Assembly (NCBI RefSeq): GCF_012489685.1
Contig: NC_080043.1
Span: 2,916,501-2,980,500, forward strand
Reading direction: 5' to 3'
Length of the DNA stretch: 64,000 nt
DNA from: Lotus japonicus
Lineage: Eukaryota; Streptophyta; Magnoliopsida; Fabales; Fabaceae
The notes beneath the pieces are model-generated. The model was not told the origin of the DNA. It searched no databases and saw only the letters and a program-made list of their open reading frames with translations. Position numbers and translations under genes: made by a program. This document shows positions 35,001 through 45,550 of the stretch, one piece after another. Within the stretch, counting starts at the first letter, position 1. Each line of letters starts with the position of its first letter.

Positions 35001-35653
35001 TGATTTACCCAAATTTTGATGAATGAAATCCAGAAAGATTAGCAGCCACACTCAAAGCAGATCTCCAATTTTGCACCTTGGCTAAGTTTCTTTTACTCTT
35101 TTCATGTTTATCTAAGGCTTCTCCATAAGACCCTATCTGGTGCCGCACATGAGATGGATCAACATTATAGAAAACAGGAATCACAACCTGTTTACTTGTG
35201 TCCATGCACTCAACTATTTTCACAAGCTCCTCCAAGCACCATTTAGAAGAAGCATAGTCCTTGGAGAATATGACCAAAGACATGAGTGACCCTTCAATTG
35301 CTCTGACAAGTGCATGTGATATTTCATCTCCCCCTTCAAGCCTGTCATCTACAAAGGCATCCACTTGCTTCTGGCGAAGCTCCTTCTTCAAATGGCTGAG
35401 AAAACCATAGCGTATGTCTGTGCCTCTGAAGCTAACAAAGACATCATATTTGATTCTAGGAACATGGGAAGAAGAAGATGAAGATGAAGATGCCATTATT
35501 TGATTCCTACTATGTTTTCAGTCAAACCATCATTAACTTATATGTTATGCCATATTGAATGTGGTCAAAAGTTTGAAATATGTTAATAATAATTGTCAAT
35601 TCAACAATAATTGATATAGTTAACTAATATTTCAAACAAGAATATAATATAAA

Positions 35654-36273
35654 GGGTAATCCTATCTTACGGGTGGAAGAAATTCAGAAGGAGTATTTTA
35701 TCACCTTACACCTTTTCATATGGACCAAAAAGCCAACTAAATAATTTTTCACATAACTCCACGCATTGGGCAAAACTGTCAATTGGCTTTAGTATTTTAA
35801 TCTAAGAAATTCATTATCTCTCTCCTCTGACAACTTTTCCTTTTGTCTTTTTCCGTTCTTTCTTTACACAACCAAATCCTATTGCATTCTAAGAAGAAGA
35901 TGATGATGGCGACAACACCAGAGCAGCTCGTGTGGGAGATCTTTGAAGAAGAAATTAATTTCTGTGAAAGAGTTTGAATTCCTATTGCATTCTTAGTTTT
36001 TGTGACTGGTTTTTCAACATAGAAGATAGAACACAGTAGTAAGAAAGCATTCATAGACCATCAGACATTGTGTGGGAGAAAGCAACGTGGGAGGAGAGAA
36101 ATTTGAATTTTTTAATTAAAATAATAAACTGTAATTGACATTTTTACCCATATGAAAAGTAACATTGGAGTTATGGGAAAAGTTATTTAGCTGGCTTTGT
36201 AGTCCATATGAAAAGGTGCAAGGTGATAAAATACTCCTTCTGAATTTCTTCCACCCGTAAGTTAGGATTTCCC
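35654..36273. mobile_element. MULE-type MITE with long terminal inverted repeats
   Basis: A 620-bp element. The ends GGGTAATCCTATCTTACGGG and GGGAAATCCTAACTTACGGG (read inward from 36273) pair for about 110 bp. A perfect 9-bp target duplication TAATATAAA flanks it (35645-35653 and 36274-36282). No transposase. It sits about 160 bp upstream of the TNL2 start codon, so in its promoter region. Confidence 0.88.
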
Positions 36274-36282
36274 TAATATAAA

Positions 36283-36957
36283 TAAAAAATTAGTAATATA
36301 TATATATATATATATATAAAAGAAAGAAAGAGGTTAAGCTCGAGAATAAGATAATGAGGATAACAAAAACAAAAAATCTCCAAACATCCACAGAGATACA
36401 CAATCACTTAACCACCCTAAAAAGTATAGATCCAAAGAACTCCATGAACAAAAGAGAAAGAACCAACGGAAGTTAAACCCAAGAACCAAAGACCACACCA
36501 AGAGCAAAATCATCACTCAAGGCGGCTACCACTGCTCCATCTCATGAGTTAGGCTGCAAAATCACCTTACTTTCACACTATTTCTCTCTCTCTCTCTTAC
36601 CCCAATTAGAAAGATGATGTCATAAATCATTCAAATTTGATATTTAAATCATTTAAAATAAAAAATATTTATCCACTTATGTTAAAAAATTTAATACCTA
36701 TTTTCTCTGATCCGAATTCAAATTTACTTCAGTTGAAAAATAAATCAAATTTACTTCTAATACTACACTATATTAACATATTTAAGAGATATTTATTCAA
36801 ATTCAAATTTCAGGATAAATATAATTATATAAATATGTTATACTCTCAAATAAATTCAATTTATTAAAATTTACAATTTAAAAATAAATAACCAATTTTG
36901 TATCCAATTTAAATGTTTATTTTCTGTCAAAAAAATAAATTTATTATTTATTATTTT
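36283..36957. other. Intergenic, AT-rich
   Basis: Contains a short TA run (36297-36318) and an A-rich stretch. No gene or complete element was recognised. Confidence 0.5.
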
Positions 36958-36972
36958 TATTATTTTATTATT

Positions 36973-37365
36973 TTTTTTTGTTACATCGGAAAAGTGAAAA
37001 ACCAAAAAACAAAACTAAGGGGCTCCTAAGGAATCTTGGAGCAACATCACTTGAAGCTCTTGAGAAGGATTGATCAACTGCTGAAATTTTAGCATTCTAT
37101 CTCTGTATCCTTGCTTTGCCAGCCAATCAACAATGAAGTTAACTTCCCGGGGGATCCAACAAAGCTCCACTCGCCACCCTCGGTCTAGAATATTGCAGAT
37201 CTCTTGGAGGAGAGTAGCTTGTCCATGAGAGCTGATCCCATCTCGCTTTAATAAAATCTCCACTAGGGCTTTACAATCAGTTTCACATACAAGGTTATGC
37301 GTGCCATGGTTCCATGCCATTAGGAGTCCATCGTGAAGGGCAGATGCTTCTGCTATGAATGAACG
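36973..37365 (-). mobile_element. 5'-truncated LINE (RNase H end) with 15-bp target duplication
   Basis: Minus-strand reading gives the C-terminal RNase H domain of a plant LINE: FIAEASALHDGLLMAW, LVCETDCKALVEILL, VELCWIPREVNFIVDWLAKQG, stop at 37015. A run of T on the plus strand (36971-36979) is the poly(A) tail. The perfect 15-bp repeat TATTATTTTATTATT (36958-36972 and 37366-37380) brackets it as a target-site duplication. 5' truncation is the normal outcome of LINE insertion. The fragment cannot encode a working enzyme alone. Confidence 0.85.
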
Positions 37366-37659
37366 TATTATTTTATTATTAACTTCATTAATAATAATAT
37401 TTGTTAATTCTGTCAATTTGTTAATTGAATGAGATCTTAATTGAATAAGATGAGAATGAATTATAGATAAGACCAAATAAGATTAGATTATATTATATTA
37501 TATTATAAAGGTAAGTCTATAATTAAAAATAACTACTATAAAGTAATTCTTTAATAAAACCACAATTTATCACTATTATTTTAAGATAATACTAAAAAAA
37601 TATAAAGCTAGGCTTCAATATATTTTAATTGAATACTAGTGTAGTAATTATCAAACTAT

Positions 37660-37850
37660 GGGTAATCATGACTCTGCCGAGAAGAATCCAAATTTGCTTC
37701 TAAAGAGTCACTCTTTATTATTACTTGAGGGAAGCTCCTCTCAAGGATAATCTAGATACTCTTCAGGATACCATGAAGCTCGGCTAGCAGAGGGTTGGAA
37801 GTGGCCAAGTTATTGCAAAAGCCGATCGGAAGGAGGCGAAGACTGGAACG
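37660..37850 (-). pseudogene. Second LINE-type RNase H fragment
   Basis: Minus-strand translation gives FCNNLATSNPLLAELHGIL, a stop, then QVIIKSDSLEA, which matches the central RNase H blocks (AELWGI... and VIVESDS...) of plant LINE or Ribonuclease H-like proteins. It is outside the duplicated target site of the LINE at 36973, so it is a separate insertion or an older copy. Confidence 0.6.
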
Positions 37851-38353
37851 GAAGCAAAAGCTGCGAGAGTTCACAATGACGACCACGACATCCCAAACAA
37901 ATACGTACTAATGACAAAACAAATTACTAATAACATGTGATTTAGAAATACCAGAAATAGTACACATATCAAAGTTTATCATTTTTTTAAAATTACAATA
38001 TTAGTTAATTGTCATTATTAGTATTTTTCTCACTATATCATTACTTTATTTGTCTTCGAATTAAATCAAAATTCTCATGATCACTTTCTTCTTCATCATC
38101 ATCAACTTTTGTAGGCACCATCGAAGTTCCATTAGTAATAAACACAACTAAGTCATTCCTATCCAACTATATCACTTGATCATTATCTAGTAAATAATTA
38201 AATTCCTTTGAATTTTGAGGTTTTGTACGACAAGGGGACAGATACAATACAATAATATTAATATATATGATCGAACCTGAGAATTAATCAGATAGAAGAT
38301 AGATTGGACTTATATAATATATAATGTATTAAATGGGTATGGACAATTAACAT
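37851..38353. other. Intergenic, no gene recognised
   Basis: AT-rich 3' flank of the EPF-like gene. Nothing further seen. Confidence 0.5.
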
Positions 38354-39418
38354 TCAGGGGCTGTAAAAGGAAGGACCACACTTGCATTTCCAGCTCTCAG
38401 GCTCATAGTTTGCATACTGGATCCCCAAATGACTGTGCCTCCTTCTACTGCTGCTTCTGCTTGTGCTTGGTACTTGAATGGCTTCACAAGGAGTGCAACC
38501 ATAACACTTGTGCTCACAGCTTGGTGGACTAGACCCTATTCTTCTATCATAATATGCTTCTTCTTTCATTCTCTCTGTCATCTTCTCTCTAACCATTAAC
38601 CCCTTTAACAAAAAGAAAATAATAGACAAGGTAGTAGTCAATACTCAGTTAATTTAATTTGTTAATTAACTATGATAGCAGAAAGGGAAAACATTGATTG
38701 ACACCCAAAATTCACCTCAACCATGAGAGAGATAAGAAGTGAAGTGAAAGATAGTGCATATTTGAAATTTTTTCTATAATTGATTTTAAAGTCGGAATCA
38801 ATTCTAGAAAGAAGTTTTTTAGAGTAACTTTCTGAGTTTCTCAATTCTTATACTATGAAGCTACTCACACAATTTTTTCCTTAAAATTAATTTTAAATGA
38901 ATCAATTCTAATAGTAGAGAGATTTTCAAATATCCTAATAGAAAAGAAACTTTGTGTGAATATGTGAAAATTCGATCAGAACAACCCACCCAGCTACAAA
39001 ATTAACAGGATTGGAGAGTACACACACACCTTTTCTGACTCTATAGTATAAGGTGGTGAAGACTCTGGAGCTGGTACCTGTTTTGGGCCTGATGAGAAGC
39101 AGAGATAAAATAAGGGGAAAATGGTTAAAATAGCCTCAGAGCAATGTGATGAAAATCTTTCAAAAAGTCATGCAATTTTAAAGGATAAGATGTTTGAATA
39201 TGAATAATTGAATATGATAAAGTCATAATTACAAAGATAATTAAAGTGTAAGGAGTTTAACAGTTATAGAAACAAGTCATGTCTTCAAAATGGTTAACTA
39301 ACTAACCTGCAGGATGGGACAGATCATCAGTTGGAGAAAAGGGTCTGCTTGTTACAGAGACACAACAACTCATTATTTGCAGAGCAACCATAAAACAGAA
39401 CAATCTTCCTCCTTTCAT
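38354..39418 (-). CDS. EPIDERMAL PATTERNING FACTOR-like secreted peptide
   Basis: Three exons (39418-39307, 39088-39030, 38602-38354) encode 139 residues. The N-terminus MKGGRLFCFMVALQIM is a signal peptide, cut after about residue 26. The C-terminal mature region begins near IGSSPPSC and has six cysteines (C-x3-C-x2-C-x2-C, a loop, then CKC), with CEAIQVP and NYEPESWKCKCG, ending FYSP: the EPF/EPFL cysteine-knot pattern. EPFL peptides are released to the apoplast and bind ERECTA-family receptor kinases with TMM to control stomatal spacing and organ growth. The CEAIQVP-type loop and SFYSP ending suggest the EPFL1-3/8 side rather than EPF1/2; the exact orthologue is not settled. Basic SRSSSRRRH in the loop is unusual but plausible. 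A CT/CA microsatellite lies 360 bp upstream. Confidence 0.88.
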
Positions 39419-39778
39419 TTTTTTTTCCTTCTTCAAAAGCAAGCACAAAATGATGAATGTAATGATTATGAGAATGATATGAACAATCTTCCCTAATTCA
39501 CAAGAAGAAGCAAGACATGATGATGATGGTTGAATTTGAATTCATTCTGGCATATAAAAAGGGGAGGAGAGAAAAGGCTACAACTACTACTACCACAGGA
39601 GCTTGCAATTCCCAAAGAGATTTTGCTTTGCAAGCAAGTGATTCTGGTTTCTTGTGAACAGTAAACAAGTGATCCAACAAGGTTCACCTTCCTCCTAAGA
39701 CTATAGCCTATTTTCCACTGTCCTTCTGCCTCTAACCTTGGATTGCAGATTGCTTACCTTTCAATACAAGCCAAACCC

Positions 39779-39780
<2 letters not shown>

Positions 39781-39816
<36 letters not shown>

Positions 39817-39828
39817 TACACACTCATC
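39781..39828. repeat. (CT)n(CA)n microsatellite
   Basis: CTCTCT run passing into CACACA, 360-410 bp upstream of the EPF-like ATG. Confidence 0.85.
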
Positions 39829-42800
39829 AATATAATTAATATAAAAGGGTAGTACTATATATGGTGGTGTAAAGTGCAGAATAACAGCACCCATTTTGGG
39901 TCTGAAAACACCTTCAAAGCCTATAATTATCTGATAGCTTTGACACCTAGACTGCAGAGCCAGCCTTTGTTGTCTTTTACTGATGCTGCTTTCTTTCATT
40001 GATCGATATGGCACAGTGCCAGTTATATGAAGTGGAGAAAAAAAAGAGCATCAGCTTCTGATACATGCAGCTCTCTCTCTCTCTTTGTACGATAAAGAAA
40101 ACTGAAAATTTAATGAGTTTGTTAAGGGATTAAATGAGGTACTAGGCTCAACTTTATGCAATTTGGTTGTTGGGGAACAGATGAGTCATGTCCAATCTTA
40201 GCCATTCATTTGGATGGCATTGAATTTGGGTGTCCTTCATCTTCTGCTGCATATTTCTTCACAATCAATGACTGCCAGATTCTAGTTATTTTATTTATTA
40301 TTGGTCCAAGTTGTGAGTATTTAATGCAGATTGATTTAGATGAGGATCCTCTAGTGTGTAAACTTTGGTTAGGTTGGACCCATCTACATCTATCATACTC
40401 ACTAAAATATCTACACATCATTTTTTTAATTTTCAATAATGCCACATCATCTACCCTATTTTATTAACTTTTTACTCCAACCCAACAACTCTTAAAAGTT
40501 GTTTGGATCTCATCATCAACATCACATTTGTATATTTTATTATTTATCTCCATTTTAATTAATTGTAAGTGCTTGTAATAAATACAAGCTCACCTTTAAA
40601 GTCTAGTGATGAAGTGATGAGTATCTATTCCTACATACTCATCTTTGTCATGTTGGAATTGAATATGTACTCCAATGGTAATAAATACTCATATGAGTAT
40701 GTATTTAACATTAGATACTACCATTGGAGATGCTCTGAATATTTATGCATCTATTACTTTAATTATATATTAAATGAAGAAAGAATAAATGCTATTTAAT
40801 TTTAAGATAATATATGCATTAAATTTTCATTTAACAATTCCCCTACTTTGTAAAGAACTTATTTTCCGATGTATAAAAAAAAAATTGTAAAGAACTTGTT
40901 GGAAAATAAATCATGTATTTTTAAGAAGTGAGATAAATACAAGATTTCATGTGACACTAATGCGATAAGAAAATTCTAATTTGGTAAGATACATTACAAA
41001 ATTTAACATGATAAAATCATGAAAATTTCAATAAAAAGGCATCTTATTTAGCTCAAATGATACCATATCTTGCTAATGTTTCCTCTTACACAATGTTTTG
41101 GCATAGGAAACTTAGTGTTGTTGATCGAACGAAATGCATGAGCTTTGCGTTTGACGTCAACTCTGAGCGTCGTTAGTGGTGGTTTTGTGGACGCCCGTGC
41201 CCACTTATGGTCAATGGTAGGTTTATGGACGACTATTGGCTATGGTCGGTTGAGGTTGTTGGCTTGTACATGTTTGACACAAACGAAAATTTTATATGTT
41301 CGGAGACTCCATGATCGATCAAATAATATGCTCAAAAAGGCTTCACCATAACATTCCAGTCGCTAAGTATAGTCAAGGGAGAGAGGTGAGGTTCAACCAC
41401 CGGAACATGAGTCACTCTTAGCTCAATGCAGTATTAGAAGAGTGATGGGCGATTGGCATGTCGTGGTCTTTTCCCCTAGGTGCCTGATAAACGTTAGTAG
41501 AACGATATCGACCATCAGAACAAGAGCCTCTGATCAGTGCAATGGTCTAGAGGTGTACCGTGATCTTTTGCTTCAGTGCGCGTGATCAATTTCAGTAGGA
41601 CGATACCAACCATCGGAACATAATTGATAATTCAATTGAAATGTATAATAGATACTATTTTTTTTTGTTAGGAAAAATATACTAGTAAATACTATATGTA
41701 ATCAAATGAGAAAATTTCATTGTGTAATTAGAAATTTATATTTTCATAATTAAAATGAAATCAAATGAAAAATACACCCTAAGTTAAAAAGTTTAATCTT
41801 AAAGAAATTATTATTAAAATAGAGTTCTAGAGCTTATAGACCTCAACATCATATTGATGGAACAATGGACAAGCGATGGAGAATGAAACCGCCATGATAC
41901 TACAATAAATTTAAGGTAGGTTTAATTGTAAAGGTATTAAAAGCAAAGAGAATGAGAAAATAGTTAAATTTTATTGATCATGATGTTTCAAAGGATAAAA
42001 TACTGATTCTCATTGATACTAATATTAATCAAAGCGAGATTTCTTTTATTATAATCAAATAAGGAATTGAAACACATTAACATCTAAAAGGAATTTAAAA
42101 GAAATTAATCTATGTTATATCATGAGACGTGGGCTGTAAAGGGAAAATTAAGAAAATAATCACATTATTAAAATAGTGGATAGGTAAGTATTTTATTAAG
42201 ATATTTCGAAATATATAATGCAAAGCTTTGTAGTTTTTATTTGTTTCAGAAAATAACAATTAGCATGATTGAATGTGTTTTTAATTCTACAGGTTTTGTT
42301 AAAATATTGAGTTGATCACACGTCTATTGACAAATGTCAACTTTGTAAATAAACTTTTGCTGCTCCCCAAAGCACTCAACAGAAAAAGGGTTAAGTAACA
42401 TTATCAAGAACACACATAGATAATGTGATTCATATGAACTTTACCAAAATTACCTAGCCAAGAAATCAGGTTACATTCATATTCTCTCTTTCCATTTCCA
42501 TTAATGACTTAAATGTTTTAAGCCATTGATGTTAAACTCCCCCAAATCAGTGGCTCAGGTTTTACAGAGCATGAATGCTCCCAATGTTTTTATGAGTACT
42601 ATAAACGCTACCCCATGTATCATGTATGTATGCATACATGTCAGATCAGATCTCAAGGCAGAGCACGCTAACCTTCTCTGCATCAACCATTGTGACAGAT
42701 AACTTGAGCTAATAATCCAATTACATTTGTGCATTGCGTGTTAGAATATTAGTTAAATCACAAATATTCCAACATGTAAGCATGGAGGAGTCACTGTTGG

Positions 42801-45550
42801 CCATTTCTAGAAATCAAAAGTCATTTTGCTTAATCTTAATCACAATCACAAATATTCCAGCATGCAGGGGGTCACCTTTTTCATGTCATATTATTTGGCC
42901 AGTAGATAAATTAAAGAGCCATTTTGGTCAACTTATCAAATGATAATGATGTGTTAATTAATTCCTTGTTAACATTAGCTTAATTAGTAAGACTCAGATA
43001 TCGAATCAATGAAAAAAGACACCTTCCAAATTTGCTTTTAAATATACCTGTATTTCTGCAGAATCAGCCACAGCCAGAGTGCCTGATTTAGTGACATTCA
43101 TAGAACCAGTCCTCTGCTGTCACAGTAGTACTTCTCAGTTCTCACCATTCATCCTTAAACACAACCCATTATATTAGACTCCTTTAGCACTGCACAGATT
43201 TTAGTTTGGTTTTTCATATAGCATGTTTGGTTTCACGCTCTAGAATTCTTAGCTTCTTCTGTATAAAAGTGTCTTGAATTTTATACAAATTGTGAAACCA
43301 AACATGCAGTTTTAATCTTCTACTGATAGAAGGAAAATCAAGAATTAGTTAGCAATCCAATAATTGATTGGTTGGTGAATTCCCCATGTCATTCATGAGT
43401 GCTGCCAGATCCCATGTATGGACTACATTCGTGCTTCTGAGGTTTTCTCCTCCACGTCATTTCAGGGTTATTAGAGGTAAATCGAAACTCTCACATTTGC
43501 CTCCTGTTTCCATATTTTACTGTGCCTTAATTTGGATAAATATTATAAAATTATTTATTCTGAATTAGATAAAATACTAAAATCATTTTTAGATTGTTTT
43601 CTATTTTTCAAAAATATTATAGGTGTGTTGGAGTAAACAATTTAATTAAGCACTTATGACAATAGGTCAATTTAATTTGATAAGCTCATTGAAATAACCT
43701 CACAATAGGTTATAGGTAGGTGTAGATACTTATTCATAACTTAATCTCAACCGCTTATAAGAATAAGCTCAAAATAGCTTAAGGGTAGGTCATAAGCTAT
43801 TTACATAAACATTTATGTTATATAAGATAAACTCTTTTTCTTGAAACTTTTATTTTGAATAGTTGTCTGAAACTTAAGACTTGTGTAATTATTAGAGAAA
43901 ATTAAAAAAAAAATCCGAACAAAATGAACCCTTATATTAGGGCAACTATAATACGGTGGGAATTGACTTTGGATGATTAAAAATCTAAAATAAGATTATG
44001 CAAAGGGGTTTATTATATATAACCAATCAAAAGTTTAGAATGTAGATTAATATTAATAAATTAAATGATATTAAAATTTATGTTAAACTATTTTAATATT
44101 AGGCTTAAATATGTTTATGGTCCCTCTAAAATTAGGGTCTCTTGGTTTAGGCCCTTCCAAATTTTTTTTATATAAACCCCTAAATGCAAAATAGTACTGA
44201 GGTTTTAGCCCCTGTCGTCACCTTATGTCGTTTAGAGGAACTTAAACCAGCGAACCATGGTTTCAGAGGGACCTAAGACATGATAAATTGAGTTTTAAGT
44301 CTCTAAAATCATGGCTCTTTGGTTTAGGTCCTCTAAAATCATGGTTCCTTGGTTTAACTCCCTGTAAAATATGTCATGTCAGTGTCTGCTAGGTAAAGGT
44401 AACAGCAGAAACTTATCCCTCCATATTATTTTCAAAATAAGGGTGTATAAAAAAATTAAGTGTTAATATTATGCTAAACTTTTAATTAATTATTGTTCGG
44501 CAGGCAATGTTTGGTTTTCCAATTCCAAATATCAACTGACGCTCCAAAGCATGCATGTTAGTAAAGAAGCTCCATATTGTAACTAATATATTAACATGAT
44601 ACTAAATTTTAGTTGCTATTTGTACGGTAACACAATCTTTGCACGTAGTGGAAAGAATAAAAAGAACATTTTAAAAGAAAATTCCACATTTGGGGGTCAA
44701 ATATATCGATATCCTACTAAAAACCATTTGCCATCCAACTAACAAAAAAGCAGAACAAAATAAAATCTAATTGGTAGTGGATTGGCCTTCCCCTGTTCCT
44801 TTAGATCCTTCTATCTATATTCAAATCCTAATTTGTTAAAATCATGCATGCATGCATGCATCAATGACATTAATAATGGTCTAAAGTTTGCACTTTATAA
44901 CTTTGGACTGAATCACTATCTTTCTAATGTCCTCGTGCTCGTGCAGCCTAATCTAGCTTTTCAGCTTTCACATCCTCCTTACACTTTTTGCTTCCAGAAA
45001 AGTTACAAAGCCATGCAAATAATCATGTGTCAACTATTTGAAACCTTGAATTCAAACCCCTCGTGTGGCTTCTCCAAGTCGCAAAGTGGTTTTCAATTTT
45101 TCTCACCATTCAAAATAACTTAATAATGCCTCTTCTCTTCCAAACTTGTGCAGTATAAAAGAGATGAGAATGTGTCACCCTAAAGCACTAAACTGAGGTG
45201 TCTACATGAAACATAAACAAGCTAATTTTGTACTCCAGGTGAGCTCTGTCTCACCCATCTAAATTCTCTTCAATTTTTCTATTAGTTTGTTTTTGTATGT
45301 TTTTAGCCATGGCTATTTGTAGGTATCTCATTTTTCAGTCTTGAAATGTTCAATATGTCCCTTCTGGTTCACGAATATTGGCTTCAACTTAAGAATTAAA
45401 AAAAAAAATTGATTTCAAGGTTTTCATACATATCAATTAGTCTAGTGGTTCTCTAAGGCAGAGGAATGAAAAATAATTAGGATCAATATCCCCTTAAGTT
45501 ACCATCATTGCTGGAAAATTTAAAGCAGTGTTTCTAATTTTTGCATAGGA
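39829..45550. other. Long intergenic stretch without a recognised gene
   Basis: About 5.7 kb of AT-rich DNA between the EPF-like gene and IQM. 41140-41620 is locally less AT-rich and has an internal direct repeat (GTAGAACGATATCGACCATC near 41500 and GTAGGACGATACCAACCATC near 41596) but resembles no family I know. 44100-44400 has a one-sided MULE-like end (GGCTTAAATATG... with GGTCCCT). A foldback element is at 43221-43307. Open frames here (for example 44782-45123) show no domain. Confidence 0.5.
43221..43307. repeat. Small foldback element, perfect 16-bp ends
   Basis: GCATGTTTGGTTTCAC at the left is exactly mirrored by GTGAAACCAAACATGC at the right, with an 87-bp total length. It is the cleanest copy of the dispersed family. 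Confidence 0.75.

Larger units (their letters stand above)
25884..35496 (-). pseudogene. TIR-NBS-LRR copy 2 (TNL2), disrupted by a retrotransposon
   Basis: Inverted paralogue of TNL1. TIR exon 35496-35009 and NB-ARC exon 34039-32932 are open and nearly identical to TNL1 (about 3 changed residues in the TIR plus two extra Ser; about 6 in the NB-ARC). The third exon begins at 32832 but is rearranged: after LCLSPRV it jumps to LKKIDLS, so the rest of exon 3, intron 3 and the start of exon 4 are deleted while the frame stays open. The LRR then runs to 32050, where an LTR element (26650-32049) is inserted; the first three bases of the LTR form TGA, ending the frame after 793 residues. Beyond the element, 26644-25884 carries the LRR end and the C-JID domain, with a second stop/frameshift near 26567. 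Whether a TIR-NBS protein with a short LRR is still made is unknown. Confidence 0.92.

Noticed and set aside
44100..44400. Possible complete MULE starting GGCTTAAATATG
   Set aside because: Only one end was found and no inverted partner or 9-bp duplication.
44782..45123. 113-codon plus frame
   Set aside because: No domain, no splice context and AT-rich intergenic composition.
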